From the NCBI GenBank assembly GCA_041738715.1, contig JBGSPI010000132.1, forward strand, positions 62,001 to 126,000: a stretch of DNA of 64,000 bases, read 5' to 3'. Position numbers and translations under genes: made by a program. The stretch comes from Chamaesiphon sp041738715. GTDB lineage: Bacteria; Cyanobacteriota; Cyanobacteriia; Cyanobacteriales; Chamaesiphonaceae. This document shows positions 44,071-53,398 of this stretch, piece by piece. Position 1 is the first letter of the stretch. Each line of letters starts with the position of its first letter. Under the pieces are notes generated by a model. The model saw only the letters and a program-made list of their open reading frames with translations. It searched no databases and was not told where the DNA came from.

Positions 44071-45324
44071 ATGTATCGCAAATCCTCTCGTCGCCCACCG
44101 TGGCAAGATCTATTTATTCATTGGCAACAGATGGACTGGGTGTTGTTGCTGTTAGTGCTAGGTTTGACCTTCTTTGGGGGAGTGATGATCCGCAGTGCTG
44201 AATTAAATCAACCCGTGACTGACTGGTGGCAACATTGGTTATTTGGCGGGATTGGTTTAACGATCGCCCTAGGCATTGCTCGGGTGTCCTACAATCATCT
44301 CTTGCGCTGGCATTGGGTGACTTATGGGCTGACAAATTCCCTCCTGATTGCCGTAATTCTGCTGGGGAATAGTGCCAAGGGCGCGCAACGATGGATTAAC
44401 ATTGCTGGATTCAACTTCCAACCATCAGAATTTGCCAAGGTGGGATTGATTATCACATTAGCGGCGATTTTACATCGTCGTCCAGCAAATACCCTCCCAA
44501 CCTTTATCCGTGCCCTGGCGATTACGGCTCCAACCTGGTTTTTAGTATTTATTCAACCCGATCTAGGTACATCACTGGTATTTGGCGCGATTTCATTGGG
44601 CATGTTGTATTGGGCGAATGCCAATCCAGGCTGGCTATTGCTGCTAGCATCGCCCGTAGTCGCAGCCATTCTCCATAGTGTTAATATTCCCATTTGGATC
44701 GCTTGGGCGGTGTTGATGGGCGTAATTGGCTGGCTAACACTGCCATGGCGGTGGGTGACTTCCCTCGTCGCGATCGGGGTCAATATTGGGTCGGGAATAC
44801 TGGGAGAAGTACTGTGGCACCTGCTGAAAGACTATCAGAAAGATCGGCTGATTGTCTTTCTCAACCCGGAAAAATACCCGCTGGGGGCAGGTTATCACCT
44901 GATCCAATCGCGGATTGCCATCGGTGCGGGTGAATTGTGGGGACAGGGACTCAATCAGGGGACTCAAACCCAGTTGAATTTTATCCCCGAACAACATACA
45001 GATTTTATCTTTTCCTCGATCGGCGAGGAACTAGGCTTTGTCGGTGGGATGTGTCTGTTGTTGACATTCTTGTTTGTCTGCTGGCGATTGATTCAAATAG
45101 CACAGCAATCCCAAAACAATTTCGGTTCGCTGCTAGCGATCGGTGTAGTCTCGATGATTAGTTTTCAGACAATCGTCAATATCAGCATGACGATCGGACT
45201 TGCTCCTGTGACTGGGATTCCCTTGCCTTGGATCACCTATGGTCGATCGTCTTTAATTACCAATTTTATCGCGATCGGTTTAGTTGAGTCTGTGGCTAAT
45301 TACCGTCGGCGATTCACTCTTTGA
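44071..45324 (+). CDS. rodA: RodA/FtsW-family peptidoglycan glycosyltransferase
   Basis: A 417-residue SEDS protein with about ten transmembrane helices. Motifs: GAQRWINIAGFNFQPSEFAK (about 108-127), FIQPDLGTSLVFGAI, GAGYHLIQSRIAIGAGELWG and IPEQHTDFIFSSIGEELG, and a GIPLPWITYGRSSLI end. It polymerises glycan strands for wall elongation; rodA rather than ftsW is my preference from length and sequence feel, but the two cannot be separated for sure here. No mrdA/pbp2 beside it. Convergent with a GH57 gene, 32-bp gap. Confidence 0.93.
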   Translation: MYRKSSRRPPWQDLFIHWQQMDWVLLLLVLGLTFFGGVMIRSAELNQPVTDWWQHWLFGGIGLTIALGIARVSYNHLLRWHWVTYGLTNSLLIAVILLGNSAKGAQRWINIAGFNFQPSEFAKVGLIITLAAILHRRPANTLPTFIRALAITAPTWFLVFIQPDLGTSLVFGAISLGMLYWANANPGWLLLLASPVVAAILHSVNIPIWIAWAVLMGVIGWLTLPWRWVTSLVAIGVNIGSGILGEVLWHLLKDYQKDRLIVFLNPEKYPLGAGYHLIQSRIAIGAGELWGQGLNQGTQTQLNFIPEQHTDFIFSSIGEELGFVGGMCLLLTFLFVCWRLIQIAQQSQNNFGSLLAIGVVSMISFQTIVNISMTIGLAPVTGIPLPWITYGRSSLITNFIAIGLVESVANYRRRFTL

Positions 45325-45356
45325 CTTCAATCGGCGTGAGTCTGCGAACTTTTGCT

Positions 45357-46853
45357 TCAAGTTCTGATTTGGCAATTCACCGCTTCCAACCCGCGCCGAT
45401 ACAGTTCTTTGGCATATTCAGTCCAAGTGCCTTGTCCCCAATAGCGAAAGCAACTAGTTTGCACGAGTAGATTGTAGAGTAATGCTGTCTGATACTCCGC
45501 TTGCTTAGTGACAGAGGCATCTGTCGCAACGAGTGGATCGAACTTGTGGTGAAAAAGAACACTAAGTTGATACATTGGCTCCAGCACATTATCATAGCCC
45601 TGTACCCAACTCAGATTACTCGTCCAGGATGCACCATCCATACTAAACCGATCGTCAGTGGCGGTGAGTAATTCGATCGCGTTGGCGACTTTCTCCGTCG
45701 TCGCTTGTTCTGGCTGCACTCGTTGCCAAATTTTGTGCTGTTGTACAGCCTGACAGACTGGATAGTCCTCTTGCCGCACACCCGCAGCGGCGATCAGTTC
45801 TAGATATTCTGTCCCATTGCAACCCACAACACCATGAGTTTGTTCGCGCATTTCTTGCCAAGGACGGGGGAAATCACGGGGAAATTCATTCATCATCACC
45901 CCACCATTTTCACCATCAGCAATTTGGGTGACTAGTGGCGGAATCGATCTTTCGCCTAGTAATTGTCGCCTCCGACTTTTTGCCTCATAGTATGGCTGCA
46001 TCTGCGCGACCAATTTTGTATCCGAGCCTTGAGTCTTAATCAATGCTGTAATATCGATCGTTTCGCCCTGAGAGTTACGAGCGATCAGACGATTCGGTAC
46101 ATATTTATCATCCTGATGCAAACTTGCACCATCCAGCCGCTCAACCGAATGTTCCTGAACCATTAACCAGCGATAGCCGCATTCTTTTAACGCTTTGATG
46201 TACTCGTACAAGACATCGGGATGATTGGGGAGGTGCATCTCTGGTGGTGAAAATCCCTTCACCCGTTTCAGTGCGTCAATCCCAAAAATGGTGGCAAAGT
46301 GGTGTTGCCATGCTTGGATCTGTAATTTGAGATCGGGAATGGGTGTTGAAGGCACCACGGCATGGCTCCACATCGTCCCCAGCCACTCGACGTGAGGCTG
46401 ATAGAGAGGATCGCAGGTAATCCGTTTCAGGTGGTCTAAAACGTCATTTCGCCCCATTTGCTGGAGTCCCCACAACAGATTGCCCGAATAGTCCAACATA
46501 ATGCGCGGGTTGCACCCCTGGGCGACTAAATCAGGGATAAATTCACCCATGCGGGCATAACACCAGGCGAAGACGGCGGCATTATGATTATCCCCTTCAC
46601 CTTGATGCTCGAACATATACTGGAGATGTCCAATCAATTCCCCTTGGGAACCAGCAGGAATGGTAGGCTGGTGCATGTGTAGGGCGCAGGCAAATGCTGC
46701 GGTTATGTCTGCTAGTCGAAGATTGGTGTTGGGTAGAAAAACTGGTTCGGCATGATTTACCGCCGCAGTAATCTCGGCTTCCCAACCGCAGATATTGGGC
46801 AGTCCCGAATGGGTGGGGGCTAACTCGAAGGGAGATGGTGCGATCGTAATCAT
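45357..46853 (-). CDS. Glycoside hydrolase family 57-like protein
   Basis: A 498-residue protein with the GH57 N-terminal motif HMHQPTIP near residue 58 and family blocks ARMGEFIPDLVAQGCNPRIM, LKRVKGFSPPEMHLPNHPD (around the catalytic Glu) and YRWLMVQEHSVERL. GH57 members act on alpha-glucans as amylases, branching enzymes or 4-alpha-glucanotransferases. This subgroup lacks characterised members that I can name, so substrate is open; a glycogen-related role is likely in cyanobacteria. Starts ATG 46853. Confidence 0.88.
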   Translation of the reverse strand: MITIAPSPFELAPTHSGLPNICGWEAEITAAVNHAEPVFLPNTNLRLADITAAFACALHMHQPTIPAGSQGELIGHLQYMFEHQGEGDNHNAAVFAWCYARMGEFIPDLVAQGCNPRIMLDYSGNLLWGLQQMGRNDVLDHLKRITCDPLYQPHVEWLGTMWSHAVVPSTPIPDLKLQIQAWQHHFATIFGIDALKRVKGFSPPEMHLPNHPDVLYEYIKALKECGYRWLMVQEHSVERLDGASLHQDDKYVPNRLIARNSQGETIDITALIKTQGSDTKLVAQMQPYYEAKSRRRQLLGERSIPPLVTQIADGENGGVMMNEFPRDFPRPWQEMREQTHGVVGCNGTEYLELIAAAGVRQEDYPVCQAVQQHKIWQRVQPEQATTEKVANAIELLTATDDRFSMDGASWTSNLSWVQGYDNVLEPMYQLSVLFHHKFDPLVATDASVTKQAEYQTALLYNLLVQTSCFRYWGQGTWTEYAKELYRRGLEAVNCQIRT

Positions 46854-47058
46854 GACTAGTTCCAGGCTGGCGATTGACTCAGCCTAGCAAATTAGTGACG
46901 ACAGGCCCGAGCAGTACGTCTGAAACTTAATGCTTGAGCGACAAGTTACCAAATAATTTCAGCGAAAATTATCTAATCCTGCTAAACTCAACAGGGGCGC
47001 TCGCAAGATCTAGATAATCAGCCCCAATCGAGCTACCATCTATGAACAACGCAGCCAG

Positions 47059-47454
47059 CTACCGAAAAAGTGCGTGCTGTTGTAACTGGGCAAGGTTGAC
47101 TACGGCTAGGGCATTTTGGTGACAAGCCGCCAGATCGATCGGTGGTGCAACTCCAGCATCGAGAGCTTCTTTCCAACGGGAAACGCATAGACACCAACGA
47201 TCTCCAGGTTTAAGTCCGGGGAAATTGTAATTAGGTAGCGGTGAGATCAAGTCATTACCCCGATCGCGACTGAATTCCAGAAACTCTTGAGTAACTTGGG
47301 CGCAGACAGTATGACTCCCATAATCCATTGGTCCGGTTTGGCAATAACCATCGCGGTAAAATCCAGTGCGCGGGCTGGTACAACAACACTGAAGTTCTTC
47401 GCCCAAGACGTTTTTGGGGCGACTGCTAGTTTTGGAGTTGGGTGTAGAATTCAA
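47059..47454 (-). CDS. DUF2237-family protein
   Basis: A 131-residue cytosolic protein with the DUF2237 signature: KNVLGEELQCCCTSPRTGFY, GSHTVCAQVTQEFLEFS, GNDLISPLPNYNFPGLKPGD and WCLCVSRWKEALDAGVAPP. The many conserved cysteines suggest metal or redox binding. Function unknown across the family. It follows the YugP-like protease gene on the same strand with 42 bp between, so they may share a transcript. Confidence 0.92.
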   Translation of the reverse strand: MNSTPNSKTSSRPKNVLGEELQCCCTSPRTGFYRDGYCQTGPMDYGSHTVCAQVTQEFLEFSRDRGNDLISPLPNYNFPGLKPGDRWCLCVSRWKEALDAGVAPPIDLAACHQNALAVVNLAQLQQHALFR

Positions 47455-47496
47455 GGTTAAAAAACAGTGAATTGTTGACAGTTAACTGGCGAGAGA

Positions 47497-48174
47497 CTAA
47501 TCGCGACGGGACATCAGCAGTTGAATTAATTGCAGCACAGCATATAAAGCCGTCGCTACATAAGTAAACGCCGCCGCATCCAATACTTTCTTCGCTCCTC
47601 TATTTTCCTCACCCTGGAGAATGCCCAGATCGTTAATCAATCTCAAGGCTCGACTCGAAGCGTCAAACTCCACGGGCAAAGTCACCACATGAAACAGCAC
47701 TACGCCCAAAAACAAGACAATGCCAATATTGATAAAGATAGTGCTAATCGAACCCATCGCCGTCAGCCCAAAACCTAGCATAATTAACAGGGGACCGAGA
47801 TTGGAACCCAAATTAGCTGCTGGGACTAATGCCGCCCGAATATTCATTGGCTTGTAACCGCGCACATCTTGGAGTACGTGTCCGCATTCGTGAGCAGCCA
47901 CTGCCGCAGCCGCGAGAGATGTTGAACCGTAGACCCCTTCAGACAATCTCACCGCCTTGGCACTGGGATCGTAATGATCGGTTAGTTCTCCAGCTACAGG
48001 CTCGATCGAGACATGATTGATGCCCATTTCTTGCAAGATTTTGGCAGCAACTTCGGCACCTGTCATCCCTAAACTAGAGCCAATTTGCGCGTATTTATTG
48101 TAAGTCCCTTTAACTCGGAACTGCGCCCACAATGTAAGCAACATACCTGGAATCAGGAAGAATAAATAAAACAT
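47497..48174 (-). CDS. YugP-family membrane zinc metallopeptidase
   Basis: A 225-residue membrane protein. One N-terminal TM (MFYLFFLIPGMLLTLWAQF), the zinc-protease motif AAVAAHECGHVLQDVRGYKP (HECGH, about 110-114), then two TM helices (LGPLLIMLGFGLTAMGSIS and GIVLFLGVVLFHVVTLPVEF) and a further hydrophobic C-terminal segment. FDASSRALRLI is the third-ligand region. Substrate unknown; membrane protein quality control is plausible. Divergent from the DUF3326 gene (81-bp gap). Confidence 0.94.
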   Translation of the reverse strand: MFYLFFLIPGMLLTLWAQFRVKGTYNKYAQIGSSLGMTGAEVAAKILQEMGINHVSIEPVAGELTDHYDPSAKAVRLSEGVYGSTSLAAAAVAAHECGHVLQDVRGYKPMNIRAALVPAANLGSNLGPLLIMLGFGLTAMGSISTIFINIGIVLFLGVVLFHVVTLPVEFDASSRALRLINDLGILQGEENRGAKKVLDAAAFTYVATALYAVLQLIQLLMSRRD

Positions 48175-48255
48175 CTAAATTTTTACCTAATCGTAGTTAA
48201 TTTATGGCGATGTTAACCCCTATGTTTGCTATGCTAACATTTTGCGCTGTGAACT

Positions 48256-49371
48256 TTGGCGGGTATTCCTCACTCAAATGTTCCAGATTTTGACATTCGA
48301 TCGGCTAGATTGCCAGCAGAGAGTTTGATTAATCACCCTTATACAGTAGTTTTAATTATCCCCACTGGCATCGGTGCAACGATGGGCGGCTATGCCGGAG
48401 ATGGCTTACCTATTGCCAAAGCTGTGGCGGCGAGTTGCGATCGCTTGATTACCCATCCCAATGTGATGAATGGAGCGCAGTTATATTGGAGTCTGCCGAA
48501 TACGCTCTACGTTGAGGGCTATGGGTTAGATCGATTTGCCGCCGGAACTTGGGGACTGGAGACAGTTCGGAAAAATCGGGTTGGGATGATTTTTGATCGA
48601 TCGATCGAAACCGATCTCCGCATCCGTCATCTCCAAGTCGCCGATGGCGCGAGAGCGTCTCTAGGTCTAGATATTACCGATTATGTTGTCACCGATATGC
48701 CCTTGGGTGTCGAACTGCAAACAGCCGCTTCTGGAGCCTCCTGGGGGACGATTCAGCAGCCCGATAGTCTGCTACGCGCTGCCGAAAAATTGATTACTAC
48801 AGCGAAAGCAGAGGCGATCTGTGTAATTGCCAGATTTCCCGACGATCCAGGGCAAACAGTCCTCCAGGAGTACCGCCACGGGCGCGGAGTAGACCCTTTA
48901 GCGGGGGCTGAAGCTGTAATTAGCCATCTGATCGTCCGCACCTTTAAAGTGCCCTGTGCCCATGCTCCCGCCCTCTCACCACTACCGATCGATCCAGATA
49001 TTTCCCCCCGCTCGGCGGCTGAGGAATTAGGTTATACTTTCCTCCCCTGTGTTCTCGTCGGCTTGAGTCGGGCACCACAATTTGTCACCACACCGCTTGC
49101 TCAGGGTATTTGGGCGGATCAAGTGGATGCCGTAATTATCCCTGAATCCGCCTGCGGTGGTAGCGGCTTAATTAGCTTGGCGAAATCACGGGCGAAAATT
49201 ATCACAGTGTCGGAAAATCACACCCGCATGTCTGTGCCGCCACAGGCGATTGGGGCTAGCTCAATTGCGGTAAACTCCTATTTAGAGGCGATCGGAGTAA
49301 TCACAGTCGATCGAGCCGGAATGAGTCTAGATGCTTTTTACCCTCGGATCGATCGTCTCAAAGAATGTTGA
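48256..49371 (+). CDS. DUF3326-family protein
   Basis: A 371-residue protein typical of cyanobacteria and plastid-bearing algae: YTVVLIIPTGIGATMGGYAG (about 29-48), THPNVMNGAQLYWSLPNTLY, DYVVTDMPLGVELQT and IPESACGGSGLISLAKS, GASSIAVNSYLEAIGVI. The glycine-rich and Asp/Asn motifs suggest a nucleotide- or sugar-binding enzyme, but no activity is known. The frame begins with TTG 48256; the family-conserved part begins about 28 residues in, so the start is uncertain. Confidence 0.9.
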   Translation: MAGIPHSNVPDFDIRSARLPAESLINHPYTVVLIIPTGIGATMGGYAGDGLPIAKAVAASCDRLITHPNVMNGAQLYWSLPNTLYVEGYGLDRFAAGTWGLETVRKNRVGMIFDRSIETDLRIRHLQVADGARASLGLDITDYVVTDMPLGVELQTAASGASWGTIQQPDSLLRAAEKLITTAKAEAICVIARFPDDPGQTVLQEYRHGRGVDPLAGAEAVISHLIVRTFKVPCAHAPALSPLPIDPDISPRSAAEELGYTFLPCVLVGLSRAPQFVTTPLAQGIWADQVDAVIIPESACGGSGLISLAKSRAKIITVSENHTRMSVPPQAIGASSIAVNSYLEAIGVITVDRAGMSLDAFYPRIDRLKEC

Positions 49372-49399
49372 AAACCAGAAGGTGAAAATCGTCAATTTC

Positions 49400-50605
49400 C
49401 TAGCTAATCGACGATTCCTGTCCCGGTTTAATAATTCTCCACTGGATCAATCGTTGATCGATCTTCTGGAGGAGTTGAAAATCGGCTGGATGGGAACTCG
49501 AATGCTGTTCGATAAAAGCGAAAGCTTGGCGAAACTGTTGCGGGTTGGCGGTGATGGGGGCATCGAAGTGACAGGGGATAATCGTCTGAAAATCCCACTG
49601 ACAAACCCGCTCGATCCAAGCGAGGGCGGATTGAGTCGAGCGGTTGAGAATCAATGTCTGGAGAATGGGCGCAACGAGTAATCGACCATCAGACCGTAGG
49701 CTGGTAAATGCCCGTTCCCAGCCTGGTTGCCAGCAAAAGGGGTAGAGTCCGAAGTAGCTCTGTTTTGACCGTTCGGCGAGCGTAAATGACTCACGGATCG
49801 TCTGAGACCATTTACTGATTTCTAGCACGCTAGGGCGAAAATAGAGGGCAAATAAACAGATTCTTTGCCAGCCGACGATTCGGTTGGTGGGGGTATCGAC
49901 GGTCGCGTCACTCGATCGATCTTTGGCGTGGAATAGTAATGGATAGGGTTCTGTGGCGACGATTTGCGGGGGTGTGTTCGGGATCGAAATTACTGCATCA
50001 GTGACTAAGAGAGTCCGCGAACGACGGTGGAAAAAGGCGACTTCGGCAAACTTGCCCGGGCCGAGATCGATCGTATCCATGATTGCATAGTCAAACTCTA
50101 ACCCAAACGGGGTTTGATCACTATCTTTTGGTAAAGTATAAGTCCGGCGGGAGGGGAATCCCAGCCAACTCAGCGGGAGATTGACTGGAAAACTCCACTG
50201 ATCCGGTGCCACCCATACCTGCGCCTGGGGAAAACGGCGGGCAAATGGGCCGACAAATACCTTATGTTCTAATCCTGAAATCGTCGGCAGGATGATATAT
50301 TTAACCTCACCATGCACTACCTCTAATTCATTGACTAGGCGCAGACATTCGGAAGTCGGGGCAACTGGTGCATAGATGAGTAAACCGCCGCCGAATAGTT
50401 TGACTACCGTCATCCGAATCGGCACTACTACATAGAAAATGCCCTGAACCTGATCGAATGTCCAAATTGTGTCCGGTACTACTTCTGTCCGAATCGTCCG
50501 CCGTTGACCATAGGGGTAAATAGGCAACGTAAACCAAAACCGCCATGCCAAATCCTGCGGTGGCACCTTACTGGTGGAAGTAACTATTCGTTCGTCGAGA
50601 GTCAC
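49400..50605 (-). CDS. DUF4336-family protein
   Basis: A 401-residue protein of the DUF4336 family found in cyanobacteria and algae, with a metallo-beta-lactamase-like feel (GGGLLIYAPVAPTSECL, IILPTISGLEHKVFVGPFAR, AEVAFFHRRSRTLLVTDAV, and IIPCHFDAPITANPQQF near the C terminus). The metal-ligand set of true MBL enzymes is not complete: HxHxD is absent. Function unknown. Convergent with the DUF3326 gene. Confidence 0.88.
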   Translation of the reverse strand: MTLDERIVTSTSKVPPQDLAWRFWFTLPIYPYGQRRTIRTEVVPDTIWTFDQVQGIFYVVVPIRMTVVKLFGGGLLIYAPVAPTSECLRLVNELEVVHGEVKYIILPTISGLEHKVFVGPFARRFPQAQVWVAPDQWSFPVNLPLSWLGFPSRRTYTLPKDSDQTPFGLEFDYAIMDTIDLGPGKFAEVAFFHRRSRTLLVTDAVISIPNTPPQIVATEPYPLLFHAKDRSSDATVDTPTNRIVGWQRICLFALYFRPSVLEISKWSQTIRESFTLAERSKQSYFGLYPFCWQPGWERAFTSLRSDGRLLVAPILQTLILNRSTQSALAWIERVCQWDFQTIIPCHFDAPITANPQQFRQAFAFIEQHSSSHPADFQLLQKIDQRLIQWRIIKPGQESSIS

Positions 50606-50953
50606 CGCACAACCCCTAAGAATAGATGTAAATTAATCATCTGAGCAATATGTCATCAACTGGCGATCGCGAGAGCAACAGAGCCTGACTATCCGCGAAA
50701 GCTATACCCAACTGTCTACCCAACACTGCTCGATCGGCAAATCGGTTAGAAACTCTAGTTTACCAGAAGAGTGTTGGATGTCTGAAAGCCTGATTAGCGA
50801 TCGATCTAAGATTATCAGGTTATCAGGAAATTGGGGAAAACCCCGTCTTTCAAGTAGATGTAGTGACTGTCTTGAAAATCAAGGGTTAAGCGATCGAAAA
50901 CCAGATGATCGTCAAAATGTTACACAGAGTAATGCAAATGTAATATTGAAGAA
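50606..50953. other. Intergenic region between a DUF4336 gene and tRNA-Ser
   Basis: No gene is supported in these 348 bases. A short open frame on the plus strand (50778-51083) runs through the tRNA gene in antisense and is chance. The minus-strand tRNA would be terminated in this gap, but I see no clear terminator. Confidence 0.5.
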
Positions 50954-51038
50954 CGGAGAGGGTGAGATTCGAACTCACGGAAGCTTGCGCCTCATCCGAT
51001 TTCAAGTCGGACGCAATCGACCACTCTGCCACCTCTCC
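50954..51038 (-). tRNA. tRNA-Ser (anticodon UGA)
   Basis: On the minus strand an 85-nt cloverleaf begins GGAGAGGTGGCAGAGTGGTC. The 7-bp acceptor stem GGAGAGG/CCTCTCC is perfect. The anticodon loop CTTGAAA gives anticodon TGA; a long variable arm (GATGAGGCGCAAGCTTC) is typical of serine tRNAs. The T-arm is GTGAGTTCGAATCTCAC. Discriminator base G; CCA is not encoded. Reads UCA (and UCN by wobble). Confidence 0.97.
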
Positions 51039-51127
51039 AGATGTAGGCAATCTATCTTAACACGATCGAGTCAGATCCGGTAGTAGCAGATCGATCTGAC
51101 ATTAAGGGTGTTTATTTGCGACAATCT

Positions 51128-52108
51128 ATGAAATTATCTCAACAGTTGTTACTGAGGATCGAATCAATGAGCCATCGTCCAATCATTCTCGGCATCGTGG
51201 GCGATAGTGGTGCTGGTAAAACGACCCTAACTAGCGGCGTTGCCCAAATTCTCGGCACCGAAAATATTACCGTAATTGGGACGGATGATTATCACCGTTA
51301 CGATCGCACTCAACGGGCGGAATTGGGTATTACAGCGTTACATCCTGACTGTAATTATCTCGATATCATGCAGCAGCATTTAATACTACTTCGCAACGGA
51401 CAACCAATCCTCAAGCCGATTTACAACCATCATACGGGCACATTCGATCCGCCCCAGTATATCAAGCCCAATAAATTTATCATTGTTGAAGGATTACTCG
51501 GTTACTCAACACCAGCACTCCGCGATTGCTATGATGTCAAAGTGTATTTAGCTCCACAAGAATCACTCCGACATGGATGGAAAATTAAGCGCGATACGCT
51601 CAAACGTGGCTATACAGAAGCACAAGTCCTGGCAGAACTCCAAAAACGCGAACCAGATTCAGCACAGTTTATTCGTCCGCAACGACAGTGGGCAGATTTA
51701 ACTGTTTGTTTCTATCCACCCAGTGATGAGTCAACCGCCAGCACCGACCATCTCAATGTTAAGTTGGTACTAAGACCGACAATTGCACATCCAGATCTCA
51801 GCCAGATTTTAGCTGAACAGATCGCCGCAAAGCAACCAACCATTAGGTTAACACTCGATCGAGATATGGGTAAGCCAGTTGATGTCCTAGAAATTGACTC
51901 CCATGCTAATGGCGATGCTGTCAGAGTTCTCGGTCGCATGATTTGTGCGGATTTGCCTGAATTACATAGTTTTTGCGATCGAGATATCAACCCCAATTTA
52001 GGTAAAATTACGGGCACCACTGGGGAATCGCTCCAAAGTTACCCGCTGGCTCTGACACAGTTGTTAATTACCTATCACATGCTCAAGGCTACACAAAAAT
52101 ATCAATAG
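51128..52108 (+). CDS. Phosphoribulokinase-like P-loop kinase (paralogue)
   Basis: A protein of about 326 residues of the phosphoribulokinase/uridine kinase family. Walker A is GDSGAGKTT; GTDDYHRYDRTQRAELGITA, KPIYNHHTGTFDPPQYI and IVEGLLGYSTPALRD line up well with cyanobacterial PRK. The two N-terminal regulatory cysteines of Calvin-cycle PRK are absent: the P-loop Cys is Ala (GDSGAGK) and the Cys before the LDDYH motif is Gly (IGTDDYH). It should therefore not be thioredoxin- or CP12-gated the usual way. It may be a second PRK-like kinase of other substrate, not the main prk. Start could also be ATG 51167 (MSHRPIILG). Confidence 0.9.
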   Translation: MKLSQQLLLRIESMSHRPIILGIVGDSGAGKTTLTSGVAQILGTENITVIGTDDYHRYDRTQRAELGITALHPDCNYLDIMQQHLILLRNGQPILKPIYNHHTGTFDPPQYIKPNKFIIVEGLLGYSTPALRDCYDVKVYLAPQESLRHGWKIKRDTLKRGYTEAQVLAELQKREPDSAQFIRPQRQWADLTVCFYPPSDESTASTDHLNVKLVLRPTIAHPDLSQILAEQIAAKQPTIRLTLDRDMGKPVDVLEIDSHANGDAVRVLGRMICADLPELHSFCDRDINPNLGKITGTTGESLQSYPLALTQLLITYHMLKATQKYQ

Positions 52109-52142
52109 GATTGGAGATCCAATTTTGATCGATTTCTGACAC

Positions 52143-53063
52143 CTAGCGATCTCCGCAACCAACTTGACTCCAATACACTTCCTCCAATCCAACTTGATGA
52201 TCTTCCGTCATCCAGACTAAACCAGCCTTGGTCACTAGACCATCCGCCAGCGTTACTACAGAAAAATTACGCACAGTCCGTTCGATCGTCGAGAGAATGC
52301 GCGGACAACGAGCGGCATTGAGGTAAACTGTTCCATTCGGGCGAACGACAATCGGTTGACGGAGGCGTTCTTTGGTATGCCTGAGTTTGTGGTGCATGTG
52401 ACCGAAAGTGACGAGGGGAATTGATTTACCCTGAGATTGGAGGATCGAAATCGCCGCCTCAAAATCGGGGTCGCCATAGTCACCCCCCAACGGTTCGCCC
52501 CAATCCTTCCCACAGATTGATTCTGGCTCTTCACCTAGTCCCGTTGGTCCATTATGCCCGATCGCAATTAAATGATCGCCAGTAGCACTTTGACCCATCT
52601 CCACAATTCGCTGAGTGGATGCAGCAAAACTATTAATCCCATACCGTTCCTCATAAAAGTCGCTGTATTTCCACTGGGAACCACCCCAACTAAACGGACG
52701 ACTACCAATAATTGACAGATTAAATTGGGGTAAATCTAACTTGCCATAACCGACACAACTCACGCCCAAGAGATCGATTTGCTGCTGCACACGGTCTTCA
52801 ACAAGTGAATCATAAGGGCGTTTGCTGCGCCCCCAATCGCTGGCAGTATACCAGGCATCATGATTGCCAAAGATAGCGGCTTTGGGTAGATCTACGGCGG
52901 CAATCCGGCTGACTAATTCGACTGCTTCATTGCCAAAGTCGCCCACGAATAGGACTAAATCAACACCCAAATGTTTGAGGGCGATTTCGTCATCAGCTTC
53001 CCATTGATCGTGGACATCGCCAACGATCGCAATTTTAATCGGTTGGGGTGGATTTTCTACCAT
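52143..53063 (-). CDS. TIGR04168-type metallophosphoesterase
   Basis: A protein of about 306 residues, taking ATG 53063 (MVENPPQPIKIAIVGD). Calcineurin-like metallophosphoesterase motifs: IVGDVHDQWEADD (GDxH), LVLFVGDFGNEA (GD), AAIFGNHDAWYT (GNHD), HLIAIGHNGPTG and VTFGHMHHKLR (GHxH). All five metal-binding blocks are present. This is the cyanobacterial/plant TIGR04168 subgroup, with unknown substrate. Convergent with the PRK-like gene, 34-bp gap. Confidence 0.95.
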   Translation of the reverse strand: MVENPPQPIKIAIVGDVHDQWEADDEIALKHLGVDLVLFVGDFGNEAVELVSRIAAVDLPKAAIFGNHDAWYTASDWGRSKRPYDSLVEDRVQQQIDLLGVSCVGYGKLDLPQFNLSIIGSRPFSWGGSQWKYSDFYEERYGINSFAASTQRIVEMGQSATGDHLIAIGHNGPTGLGEEPESICGKDWGEPLGGDYGDPDFEAAISILQSQGKSIPLVTFGHMHHKLRHTKERLRQPIVVRPNGTVYLNAARCPRILSTIERTVRNFSVVTLADGLVTKAGLVWMTEDHQVGLEEVYWSQVGCGDR

Positions 53064-53398
53064 AGTTTTGATTCGCACTCGCCTCACTAATTATAGGGGA
53101 TAGAGGATAGAGGGTAGAGAGTAGAGGACAGAGCAGCGTCGCTACTCTTTATCTTTAGGTCGTAAAACTAATTTCTACTCTCTCCGTCCTACTCCCTACC
53201 CTCTACCCTCTAAATTTGTGATAGTCGATCGCTATTTTTGGGTAATTTAACTGTAACTGTGGGTAAATTTTATACAATGTACCTGGATCGGCCGATGAAA
53301 CTGCCGATGAGAATACCTCGTCTCGATTTGAGATCTGGTCTACACGTTTTCTAGTACTTGCTCACATTAATTCCAGCGTGCTATTGAAAGAGTTACTT
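53064..53398. other. Intergenic region with GATAGAGG-type tandem units
   Basis: From 53096, loosely repeated heptamers (GGATAGA, GGGTAGA, GAGTAGA, GGACAGA) and, about 60 bp later, their complements (CTCTCCG, CTACTCC, CTACCCT, CTACCCT; to 53213) could pair into a long imperfect hairpin. The last 180 bp before the NlpC/P60 gene must hold its promoter; GTG 53378 and ATG 53399 are possible starts, of which ATG is preferred for the signal peptide. Confidence 0.6.

Noticed and set aside
50778..51083. A 101-codon plus-strand ORF spanning the tRNA-Ser region
   Set aside because: It reads through the antisense of a well-formed tRNA gene and its composition is not protein-like.
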